Shown here in pieces: positions 24,800 through 32,407 of a stretch of DNA of 36,592 nucleotides. Numbering within the stretch: position 1 is the first letter of the stretch; every line of letters begins with the position of its first letter. The translations under genes and the position numbers were made by a program. This stretch comes from an uncultured bacterium (lineage in GTDB: Bacteria; Planctomycetota; GCA-002687715): positions 1-36,592 of the forward strand of contig CADEGH010000034.1 of the NCBI GenBank assembly GCA_902826835.1, in the 5' to 3' direction. The notes under the pieces are model-generated. The model was given only the letters and a program-made list of their open reading frames with translations, had not been told where the DNA came from and searched no databases.

Positions 24800-25216
24800 A
24801 TGCCGCTGATCGCACTTGCTCTGGCGGGGCTTGTCACCTGCCTGTCCGGGTGTTCGGAGGAGGTGAAGGCTGAGGCTGCGGTGGCCGACTCGCCTAATTT
24901 CGAGTGTAAGACCGGGACCATTGTGGTCGAGGGGGGTTCGGCGAAGTTCGCCGGAAACGCCCTGACGGTCAAGGGAAAAAATGGAGTCGGAGTGGTGAGC
25001 GCCGCATCGGTTCTCTATGTGGACCGCAACCGCAACGGTCAGCTCGACAGTGGGGAGAGTATTCGCGAAGTCGCTGCGCTGGATCCGAACGGGGCACCCT
25101 GTTTGGCCTTGGCAATCGCGGAATTTGCTTGGAATTCGAGCGAAGGTCCCCTCTGTCACTTCACCGTCGTGTCCATGAGCGACGGGTCCTCGTTCACTCA
25201 TCACGGCCAATACTGA
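24800..25216 (+). CDS. small predicted lipoprotein
   Basis: A 138-aa lipoprotein: the signal peptide ends in lipobox LSGC (Cys at 18). GGGAGG lies eight bases upstream of the ATG at 24800. The mature part includes DRNRNGQLDSGES, a calcium-binding-like loop seen in dockerin or EF-hand-like repeats, and two short beta-prone stretches; I recognise no family. The AT-rich block at 24711-24745 just upstream, unusual for this genome, could hold the promoter but no clear -35/-10 pair is visible. It is 12 bp from the next small gene, with which it surely forms a pair. Confidence 0.72.
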   Translation: MPLIALALAGLVTCLSGCSEEVKAEAAVADSPNFECKTGTIVVEGGSAKFAGNALTVKGKNGVGVVSAASVLYVDRNRNGQLDSGESIREVAALDPNGAPCLALAIAEFAWNSSEGPLCHFTVVSMSDGSSFTHHGQY

Positions 25217-25222
25217 AAGGAG
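25216..25222 (+). promoter_or_regulatory. strong Shine-Dalgarno site
   Basis: AAAGGAG starts at the final base of the preceding stop codon and stands six bases before the ATG at 25229. It is the best ribosome-binding match in the window and fixes the start of the 141-aa protein. Confidence 0.8.
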
Positions 25223-25228
25223 CAGATC

Positions 25229-25654
25229 ATGTTCAAGACTGTCTGGATTTCTCTCGCGGCGCTGGTGGGGAGCTGTCTCCCGGTTCTCATCGAACCGACC
25301 GGAATTGAAGCTCGCTTCAAGGCGTCGACCGATAATGAACGTGTCAATTGGCAGGTGTTCAACAATCACGCGATCAAGACCGAAATCTACCGCAAAGGTA
25401 CAGATCTCGTCTTCGAAGTCAGTATCGTCGATCACACCAACCTCGCGGGATACACCGGGCCAGCCACCCCTCAATTCTTGGAAGTTCGCATCGGGGACGA
25501 CTCGATTTGGTTCCCATTGGGGTCGGGTGCAGATCTTCGCATCCCTCTCGCCCGGCTCGAGGGCAAAAGGAGATTCGGATATCGCGTCCACGGCACACGG
25601 GCTGGTGCCAGTGCAATGGAACATCTGATGGGCCAGTGGTGGGCGGTACGCTGA
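25229..25654 (+). CDS. small exported protein of unknown function
   Basis: A 141-aa protein with a signal peptide of about 20-25 residues (MFKTVWISLAALVGSCLPVL; the VGSC could serve as a weak lipobox with Cys16). The mature part is beta-rich, with VNWQVFNNHAIKTEIYRKG, FLEVRIGDDSIWFPLG and ending QWWAVR. I recognise no family. Its start is fixed by the AAAGGAG site 6 bases upstream. It lies 12 bp from the lipoprotein before it and the two are very likely one transcript. A nested inverted repeat 5 nt after its stop may end the unit. Confidence 0.75.
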   Translation: MFKTVWISLAALVGSCLPVLIEPTGIEARFKASTDNERVNWQVFNNHAIKTEIYRKGTDLVFEVSIVDHTNLAGYTGPATPQFLEVRIGDDSIWFPLGSGADLRIPLARLEGKRRFGYRVHGTRAGASAMEHLMGQWWAVR

Positions 25655-25658
25655 AGTC

Positions 25659-25697
25659 CCCCTGCGCCGACCCGGTGCTCTGAAAGCACTCCAGGGG
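25659..25697 (+). terminator. nested hairpin after small secreted gene
   Basis: CCCCTG (25659-25664) pairs with CAGGGG (25692-25697), and inside it GTGCT (25675-25679) pairs with AGCAC (25685-25689). It begins five bases after the stop of the 141-aa gene. No T-run follows. The rest of 25698-25924 shows no gene. Confidence 0.35.
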
Positions 25698-25924
25698 AGG
25701 CGAAACGGGGTATGCCATTGCGAGTCGGAGCGCCGGACGAGTTTTCTCGAACGGGGCCTCTCTGGCTTCCTTTGGGCCGGCGTTGAACTTGAACCGTGAG
25801 GCTCGACTCGGCGACCCCTGGCCTGGAGTGGCCCTTCGCGCGGCATGTGGGACTGGCCTCACCTTGAGAGAGGTAGACTCCTCACCCCCGGGTCGACACA
25901 GGAGTCGTGGACGGCCCGGTGGGG

Positions 25925-28612
25925 ATGAGGGCCGTCATGCGCTTCCTGGTGATCGTACTGGTGCTGGTCGGGTGGGGCGCCCTCCCGGGGTGGGGGCAGG
26001 ATCTCTCGGAGCGCGAAATGCGCATCCGCGTGACTCGCGCCGAGGATCGTTCGGTGGTGGCGGGCGCCGAAGTTTTCCTCTACGGAAAGATTCGGCGCGA
26101 GGCGGCACGGGATGTCGTGGGCAAGACGGAGACGGACGCGCAGGGTGCAGCGATGTTTGAGCCGAGCGCCCGGCCGGGGGCCCGCCTCCTCATCGTCCGG
26201 GCGCCCGGACGGGCCGAGGAGCAAGTTCTCCTGCGCGAGGAGGACGACTTGGTCTACGAGGTGTCGCTCTTCCCGGGTCGAACCGTTCGGGGGAGGGTTG
26301 TCGATCAAGTCACGGGGGCGCCAATCGTCGGCGCTCGGGTGTGGACGGAAGTGCGGGCCATCGAAGTGGCAGCGGACGGGAGCTTCACCTTCGAGGGACT
26401 CTCGGCAGAGCTCGGCGCGGAGGCCTCCGCGGCGGCTCCTGGCTACGTACCGACTTCGATTGTGTTCCAGGCGGGAAGCACCACCGCTGAAGTGGTGCTC
26501 GAGCCGGGCCATGTGATCGCGGTTCGGGTGGTCGACGAGGAAGGCAAACCCGTCCTGGGAGCCGAAGTGCGAGCGCGCATTCCTCGGGCCGTCGCCTACT
26601 CCGCAGTGGAGCGTGGAAACTACGGTGATCCGACCGACGCCGACGGAATCAGCGTCCTGCGGGGTCTGCCTCCCGATCAGCCGATTCTCCTCGAAGCCGA
26701 AAAAGACGGGAGAATCACGTCTCCCGCCGCTCCCATCCTCCCCGAGCGGCCGCGGGGCTCGGGGGCCCCGTCGATCGGCTGCACCTTGGTCCTGTCGCGG
26801 GGAAGGCCGCTGATCGTTCGGGTCGAAGACGAGTTCGGGCGGCCTTTGGAAGGAGCCGGGGTGCGGGTCCTTCCCCTCGTCGAGCCGCTCCTCGACTTTG
26901 CCGGTTACGTGGCTCGCGATCTCACGAATGGGGCGCTGCGGCTCGGGGAAACGGGTTTGGGGGGCAAGGTTGAGTTCGAGTTCGTTCCCTTGGGTCCCCT
27001 GACCGTCGAAGCCCGGGCGGCGGGTTACCTCACGCAGATGGATGTCGTTCACGTCACCGCCGACTCCGGGAGTCAAGTGACTTTCCGGTTGGCCGACGAC
27101 CCCTCGCCGCCCCACGACCATGTTCCCTGGACGGCGACCATCGGAGAGGCGTTTGCCGAAGCCGACCGCTCGGGATCGCCGATTCTCTTTTCGATGGCGA
27201 TGGACGGGGAACGGGCGAACGACCGCATCGCTTCGCACCATCTTCGCGACCCGGAGGTGATCCGCGTCCTGCGGGAATTCCCCACCCTGATTTCCAGCGT
27301 GTTCGGCGCGGGCGGGGTGGCGCCCCCGCGTGGGGTCGACCATGACGAATTGGATGGTCAGTGCACGCGCTACGGCGAAGTGCCTTGCGCCGCTCATCAA
27401 AAGGTGGAGCCCTACTGCGTCGCCAATTTCATCGACCCGGGAATCCCCTTCCAGGTGCCGCGGCAGATTCTGATCACTCCCGATGGGGAGGTGCTTGAGC
27501 ACCGCACCTACTACTTGTCGGAGCGCGATCTCTGTTGGTTGGGCATCCGCGGCCTGCGCCACCTTCGTCCGGAGGTCGCGGCCAACCTCGCCAAGTTGCG
27601 ACTGCGTCCGCTCCTTCACCGGCTCGTCGATGTCGACCAGGCGGAGAGGGCGGCGACCGACTTATTGTCGCTCATTAACTCCGGGGACGAGTACGCGGTG
27701 GCCTTGCTTCCCGCGCTCCCCGAAGCCGGGGTCTTGGCCAAGACCCGTCAGACGATTGTTCGCAACCTGCTTCCGGCGGCCTTGGTCCTGCCCGAGTCGG
27801 CCTTCCGTTCCCTCTTCGCCGACCCCTCGCCGGCGGTTCGCGAGGCTGCTCTCGAACGAGCCGCCGCCCTGCCGCTCACGGAGGGCATGATCGAGGAGAT
27901 TGGCCTGCTTCTCGTCGATCCTCGGGAGGAAGTGGTCTCCCTCGCGCGTCGGGTGCTGGGGGTCATCGAACAACAAGACGACGTGCTCACTGTGCAAGAC
28001 GTCATGGTCGGTGAGCGCTGGCGAATCGGGGTCCTGCTAGCCCGGCTTCGGTGGCCGGAACTCGCCCTCGGGGATCTGCGCACGATGTTGGCCGAGGGAT
28101 CTGATGAAACCAGGGGCAGCCTTCTCGATTTGCTGGGCGAAATCGGCCACGGAGTCCATCACCAGGCCGAACTCGTAGTTGAGTGCCGCCGCCCAGGGGT
28201 AGCGGGAGCACGGGCGATCCAAGCTTTGGCCCGCGGTTCGTTGAACGACGAGCACCGGTCCAACGCTCGGACGCTCATCAGAAGCCGTCTAAACGACCCC
28301 TCCAGCCTCGTCCGAGAGGCGGCCATCGATGCCCTGGTGGCCCTCGAAGGGCAGGACGCGGTTTGGGGTCTCACCCTGCTTCTGGCCGACGCCGATCCCT
28401 CGGTACGCATCAGAGCCGGAATTCGCCTGGCTCAGCTCGGCCAATGGAGGGGCCTCGAGACCGCCATCGAGGGTTTGGAGATGCCGGAGTTCCGCGTCCC
28501 GGTGCAAGAGGCCATCCGCACGGCGGCGCATAGCCTGGTTCCCGGCGAAGTCAGCGAACTTCGGGAGTGGCTTCTCGAGGTGGGTCTCTTGGAGGCAAAC
28601 CATGGGGACTGA
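25925..28612 (+). CDS. exported fusion: carboxypeptidase-regulatory domains, thioredoxin-like fold, HEAT repeats
   Basis: An 895-aa exported protein. Residues 1-26 are a signal peptide (MRFLVIVLVLVGWGALPGWG). Four carboxypeptidase-regulatory-like beta domains follow (about 30-115, 119-195, 197-290, 294-395) with the usual G-V-V-D--G-P--GA-V pattern, e.g. RGRVVDQVTGAPIVGARVWT. Residues about 400-545 look thioredoxin-like (SPILFSMAMDGERAN, PRQILITPDGEVLEHRTYY) without a CxxC pair; Cys residues do occur nearby. From about 555 to the end, HEAT-type helical repeats run (EAALERAAAL, VREAAIDALVAL, VRIRAGIRLAQL). Start ATG 25925 follows GGTGGGG; ATG 25937 is an alternative. The 3' end overlaps the LOG gene by 11 nt. 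Similar architectures occur in planctomycetes; the role is unknown. Confidence 0.83.
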   Translation: MRAVMRFLVIVLVLVGWGALPGWGQDLSEREMRIRVTRAEDRSVVAGAEVFLYGKIRREAARDVVGKTETDAQGAAMFEPSARPGARLLIVRAPGRAEEQVLLREEDDLVYEVSLFPGRTVRGRVVDQVTGAPIVGARVWTEVRAIEVAADGSFTFEGLSAELGAEASAAAPGYVPTSIVFQAGSTTAEVVLEPGHVIAVRVVDEEGKPVLGAEVRARIPRAVAYSAVERGNYGDPTDADGISVLRGLPPDQPILLEAEKDGRITSPAAPILPERPRGSGAPSIGCTLVLSRGRPLIVRVEDEFGRPLEGAGVRVLPLVEPLLDFAGYVARDLTNGALRLGETGLGGKVEFEFVPLGPLTVEARAAGYLTQMDVVHVTADSGSQVTFRLADDPSPPHDHVPWTATIGEAFAEADRSGSPILFSMAMDGERANDRIASHHLRDPEVIRVLREFPTLISSVFGAGGVAPPRGVDHDELDGQCTRYGEVPCAAHQKVEPYCVANFIDPGIPFQVPRQILITPDGEVLEHRTYYLSERDLCWLGIRGLRHLRPEVAANLAKLRLRPLLHRLVDVDQAERAATDLLSLINSGDEYAVALLPALPEAGVLAKTRQTIVRNLLPAALVLPESAFRSLFADPSPAVREAALERAAALPLTEGMIEEIGLLLVDPREEVVSLARRVLGVIEQQDDVLTVQDVMVGERWRIGVLLARLRWPELALGDLRTMLAEGSDETRGSLLDLLGEIGHGVHHQAELVVECRRPGVAGARAIQALARGSLNDEHRSNARTLIRSRLNDPSSLVREAAIDALVALEGQDAVWGLTLLLADADPSVRIRAGIRLAQLGQWRGLETAIEGLEMPEFRVPVQEAIRTAAHSLVPGEVSELREWLLEVGLLEANHGD

Positions 28613-29507
28613 AAACGGCCGCCCCGAAGAGGGCTTCGACCGGGCGCGAGCGTTGGAACTCATCTTGTCCTCACCGACCTACCGGCGCGCCGAGGACGAC
28701 CCGGCCTTCATCAAGAGCCCCGAACTGCGGCCGCTTCGGCTTGCGATGGAGCTCATGAAAGCCGAACTGGCCCAGGCGAGTCGAGGCATCCGAGGGACCA
28801 TCGTGGTCTTTGGGGGCACCCGAATCATCGAGCGCGCTCAAGCGCTCGAACGGTTGGAAGCGTGCCGACAGCGCTTGAAGGAGGCCCCGGAGGATCAGCG
28901 CCGAGGTTTGGAGGTGCGCATCGCCGAGCGCAGGGTCGCCAGTAGTCGCTACTACGACGAGGCCAGACGATTCGCCGCCCTAGTCTCGAAAGCGGAGCAG
29001 AAGGCGGGGTCGCACGACTTCGTAATCGTCACGGGGGGTGGTCCAGGCGTCATGGAGGCCGCCAACCGCGGAGCTCGGGATGTCGGTGCTCTGAGCATCG
29101 GCCTCAACATCACGCTGCCCGAGGAGCAGGCACCCAATCCGTTCATCACGCCGGATTTGTGTTTCCAGTTCCACTACTTCGCGATCCGCAAGATGCACTT
29201 CCTGTTGCGGGCTCGCGCGATGGTGGGTTTCCCCGGTGGCTTCGGGACTCTGGACGAGATCTTCGAGACGTTGACCCTGGTTCAGACCAAGTCGATGGAA
29301 CCAATTCCGATCATCTTGTTCGGACGCGAGTACTGGGAGCGCGTCCTGGATTTTTCGGCCTTGGTCGAAGAAGGAACCATCAAACCCGAAGATGCGGAGC
29401 TGGTGCGGTACGCGGACCGAGCGGAGGAAGCTTGGCAGATCATCCGCGATTTCTACGCCGGATCACCGCTCGAAGGCCATTGGTGCCCCCTACATCAGCC
29501 GCAGTGA
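28602..29507 (+). CDS. LOG-family (lysine-decarboxylase-like) nucleotide phosphoribohydrolase-type protein
   Basis: A 301-aa protein of the LOG family, whose characterised members hydrolyse nucleoside monophosphates and release cytokinin bases; other members are of unknown substrate. The signatures are IVTGGGPGVMEAANRGA near 142-158 and GFPGGFGTLDEIFETLT near 209-225, the PGGxGTxxE active-site motif with conserved Arg upstream (FAIRKMHFLLRA near 193-204). An N-terminal helical extension of about 65 residues is longer than in minimal LOG proteins and matches the long subfamily. Shine-Dalgarno GGAGG is six bases before the ATG at 28602, which lies inside the preceding gene by 11 nt, so it is coupled to that secreted fusion. 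The function here is not decidable from sequence. Confidence 0.9.
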   Translation: MGTENGRPEEGFDRARALELILSSPTYRRAEDDPAFIKSPELRPLRLAMELMKAELAQASRGIRGTIVVFGGTRIIERAQALERLEACRQRLKEAPEDQRRGLEVRIAERRVASSRYYDEARRFAALVSKAEQKAGSHDFVIVTGGGPGVMEAANRGARDVGALSIGLNITLPEEQAPNPFITPDLCFQFHYFAIRKMHFLLRARAMVGFPGGFGTLDEIFETLTLVQTKSMEPIPIILFGREYWERVLDFSALVEEGTIKPEDAELVRYADRAEEAWQIIRDFYAGSPLEGHWCPLHQPQ

Positions 29508-29531
29508 AGAAACCGCTCTCAGTTTGAGTTT

Positions 29532-29558
29532 TTCTTGGCAGCCGGGGGGCTGGTATGC
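29532..29558 (+). promoter_or_regulatory. possible extended -10 promoter for 29615 gene
   Basis: TGG-TATGCT (29550-29558) is an extended -10 match. A poor TTTCTT-type -35 stands 17 bases upstream. The match is placed about 57 bp before the ATG at 29615, a reasonable leader length. Evidence is moderate at best. Confidence 0.35.
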
Positions 29559-29614
29559 TCCCCGGACCCAACGGTTGTTCCTTGACCCGTGTCTTGCCTC
29601 CGAGGTTGTCAAAC

Positions 29615-32146
29615 ATGCCGAATTCTTCTTGGACCATCGCGTGCCGAGCGATGGCGGTTCTTGCTCTCGTGACCACCTGTGCATGGGCACAGGCTGACGT
29701 GATCGTCGGGGACGTCACTGGCGTCTCGAACTTCACGAGCGTCGGTGGTATCGACGGTTTCTCGATCGGAACCACCTCTTGCAACGTGGGTACGATCCCA
29801 CTCAACTGGTTCTCAAGCACCAATCAGCACCCGGTCATCGGTCAAACGATGTACCGCCTGAAGGACGGCCGCTTCGAACAGATCGGCACCTCGTGGCTGA
29901 AGCACGGTTTCACCGCCCTGGCTCAGAACCTGTGCAGCCCCTGCCAAAACCCGGGAACCGGCACCCTGCTCGGCGTGAACTGCTCCGATCCCTACAGCTC
30001 GGGCCTGAACGGCCAGCAGAGTAACCTCGGACCCCGCACCGAAGTCAACGCCTCCACGGGTTTCTACCCTTACCCTTACACGAGCCCCGCCTTCTCAGGG
30101 ACCATCGCCCGCCGACTCCAGGTCAAGCACGCCGACCTGGATCCCGCTCTCAATGCCGGCGCGATCTACTTCGCGGAAGGGCAGTACATCACCGAGCAGG
30201 ATGCGACCGCGAACAACGACAACAACAACGCGTCGTACCGCCGCATCTTCATCTCCGGGGGTGGCAGTGAGTTCTCGGCCGCGTTTGGTGCTGATCAAAC
30301 CCAGCGCACGAAGCCGGCCATTTACGCCTGGCGCGACTACGACGCCACGGTTGGAATCGTCGACATCGATGTGGCATCCGACGGGCGCTTGATCCTCGGG
30401 ACCAAGCTCATTCCGATCGGCGGCGGCCGGTTCCGCGTCGAAGCGGCTCTTCAGAACTTGAACTCCGATCGCAGCGTCCAAGGACTCACCTTCAACTTCG
30501 GTTCGGCCGCGGTGGTCAACAACGCGGGCTTCCACGACGTTCCGCTCCACAGCAGCGAACCCTTCACCGGCGCGACCGGAACTTACAACGAAAACGACTG
30601 GACCCCGTCCATCTCCTCGACCGACATCACCTTCATGGGTGAGTCCTTCGCCGCCAACCAGAAGGCCAACGCCATCCGTTGGGGAACCACCTTCAGCTTC
30701 TGGTTCGAGACGGACGTCATTCCGAACAACGCCACCATCACCCTCTTCAAGCCGGGCATGCCGGCTACGGTTTCCGCCGTACCGGCTTTGCCGCAGTTCC
30801 TGGGTGAGTTCGTGACCACTCCGCCGCTGACCCAGGGGATTGCCGCGACCTCGACCATCGATGTCGCCTACACGAACCTGGGTGGAATGGTGGATCCGGC
30901 TTCGGTCAAGCTCTGGTCCGCCCTGAATACCGCGCCGTTCACCTCGACTCTCGCGACCTCGCTGGGTGGCGGCATGTACCGGGTCACTCTCCCCGCGGGT
31001 CAGTGCTTTGACACCATCCGCTGGTACGTCGAGGCCAAGAATGTCGGCGCCACCGTGACGGTCAACCTTCCGGCGGCCGGTGCGGCTTCACCCCTGACCA
31101 CCGGCGTGGTCGCGCCGGGTGGCCTCACCACCGTGTTCTTCGATGACATGGAAGTCGTTCAGCCTGGTTGGACAGTAGTCAACGGCGTCGGCCTGACCGA
31201 CGGCGCTTGGGACGCGGCGCCCGCCATCCCGGTGGGTGGCGGCACGCGCGGCGACCCCGCGACGGCCTTCGGCGGCAGCGGCAAGTGCTTCCTGACCGAC
31301 AACGTCGCCGGCAATTCGGACGTGGACGGCGGCGAGACCACTCTCATCTCTCCGACCTTCAGTCTGGCCGGTTTGACCAATGCTCGCGTGAGCGCCCGCA
31401 TCTGGCACGACAACAACTTCAGCGGCACCAACAACCAAGACGCCTTCCAGATCCGCATCTCCAACAACAACGGGGCGAGCTGGGTCACCGCCGTGACCAC
31501 GCTCGCTTCGCCTGATGCGTGGACCGAGTACAGCTTCAACGTCGCGGCGTTTGTCACGCCCACTGCGACCATGAAGCTCCTCTTCAGCTCCTCGGACGCG
31601 AATCCGGGACAGGTCGTCGAGTCCGGCGTCGACAACGTGCGCGTCGAAGCGTGCCCGGTTGGCCCGATGCTCACCGCGGCGGGTGCCGGCAATGTCGGCA
31701 TCGGCGTGGGTGGACCCTACAACCAGCTCACCATCAACGGCTCGACGGGCGGATCCGCTCGCCGCGTCGACGTGGCGTTGGGTGGCGCGGTTTCGATCGA
31801 CTTTGCGACTCCGCCCACGAGCCCGAATCCGGTGGCGTTCGCCTTGTTCGGCACCTTCGGAGCCGCGACCAACAGCGACTACGTCCTGCCGGCCAGCATC
31901 GGCACCATGGTGTTCGCTCCCTGCGATCTCGATCCTCTGAATCCGGTGCTCTTCACGCTCACCGACTCTTTGAACCTCGGGATCTGCGCGCCTGTGCTGC
32001 CCTCGGGCCTCACCCCCTGGAACTTCACGGTTCCGGCGGGAGTCCTGGTCAACCCGCTTGAGCTCACCCTCCAAGCGGTGACCCAGGACCCCTCAGCGCC
32101 CCTCGCCCTCGCGGTCTCGAACGGCGTGATCCTCAAAGTCCAGTGA
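29615..32146 (+). CDS. large exported protein with binding modules and C-terminal beta-rich module
   Basis: An 843-aa exported protein. The ATG at 29615 opens a signal peptide (AMAVLALVTTCAWAQ), so the frame's earlier ATG at 29555 is not needed. Residues about 30-330 form one large beta-rich region (MYRLKDGRFEQIGTSWLKHG; FHDVPLHSSEPFTGATGTYN). Residues about 370-500 hold one or two beta-sandwich segments. Residues about 505-680 look like a MAM/jelly-roll-type domain (TVFFDDMEVVQPGW; ARIWHDNNFSGTNNQDAFQI), often sugar- or protein-binding. The last about 140 residues include the module shared by other exported proteins here (LVNPLELTLQAVTQ, ALAVSNGVILKVQ). No catalytic motif is visible. An 11-bp hairpin follows 12 bases after the stop. 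Likely an abundant surface or matrix protein; codon use is consistent with strong expression. Confidence 0.85.
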   Translation: MPNSSWTIACRAMAVLALVTTCAWAQADVIVGDVTGVSNFTSVGGIDGFSIGTTSCNVGTIPLNWFSSTNQHPVIGQTMYRLKDGRFEQIGTSWLKHGFTALAQNLCSPCQNPGTGTLLGVNCSDPYSSGLNGQQSNLGPRTEVNASTGFYPYPYTSPAFSGTIARRLQVKHADLDPALNAGAIYFAEGQYITEQDATANNDNNNASYRRIFISGGGSEFSAAFGADQTQRTKPAIYAWRDYDATVGIVDIDVASDGRLILGTKLIPIGGGRFRVEAALQNLNSDRSVQGLTFNFGSAAVVNNAGFHDVPLHSSEPFTGATGTYNENDWTPSISSTDITFMGESFAANQKANAIRWGTTFSFWFETDVIPNNATITLFKPGMPATVSAVPALPQFLGEFVTTPPLTQGIAATSTIDVAYTNLGGMVDPASVKLWSALNTAPFTSTLATSLGGGMYRVTLPAGQCFDTIRWYVEAKNVGATVTVNLPAAGAASPLTTGVVAPGGLTTVFFDDMEVVQPGWTVVNGVGLTDGAWDAAPAIPVGGGTRGDPATAFGGSGKCFLTDNVAGNSDVDGGETTLISPTFSLAGLTNARVSARIWHDNNFSGTNNQDAFQIRISNNNGASWVTAVTTLASPDAWTEYSFNVAAFVTPTATMKLLFSSSDANPGQVVESGVDNVRVEACPVGPMLTAAGAGNVGIGVGGPYNQLTINGSTGGSARRVDVALGGAVSIDFATPPTSPNPVAFALFGTFGAATNSDYVLPASIGTMVFAPCDLDPLNPVLFTLTDSLNLGICAPVLPSGLTPWNFTVPAGVLVNPLELTLQAVTQDPSAPLALAVSNGVILKVQ

Positions 32147-32158
32147 TCCGCCCCGCGT

Positions 32159-32185
32159 GAGCGCCGCGCCCTGAGCGCGGCGCTC
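32159..32185 (+). terminator. perfect 11-bp hairpin after secreted protein gene
   Basis: GAGCGCCGCGC (32159-32169) and GCGCGGCGCTC (32175-32185) pair without mismatch around CCTGA. It lies 12 bases after the stop. No T-run follows, but the stability is high enough to end or protect the transcript. The rest up to 32407 shows no gene. Confidence 0.65.
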
Positions 32186-32407
32186 CGCCCGCACTCGCCA
32201 TTGGCTGGAGTGCCAAGCCGCCGGTTGAAAGACTGGCTCCTCCTTCGCGCAGGCACCAAGTCCGTCACCCACCTTGCTTGCGCGGAATCTCTATCGCCAG
32301 ATTTCTTTGACCTTCGGGTGAGCGCAGCACTCAAGAGCTGGATCGTCAGCCCCGACTCCAGCGCCGGTCGTCGCGTGCGACTGCCCCCCCACCGAGGGAT
32401 TACCAAT

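Noticed and set aside
25859..27619. 586-aa minus-strand frame over the secreted fusion gene
   Set aside because: Shadow without domains; the plus frame has a signal peptide and recognisable repeats.
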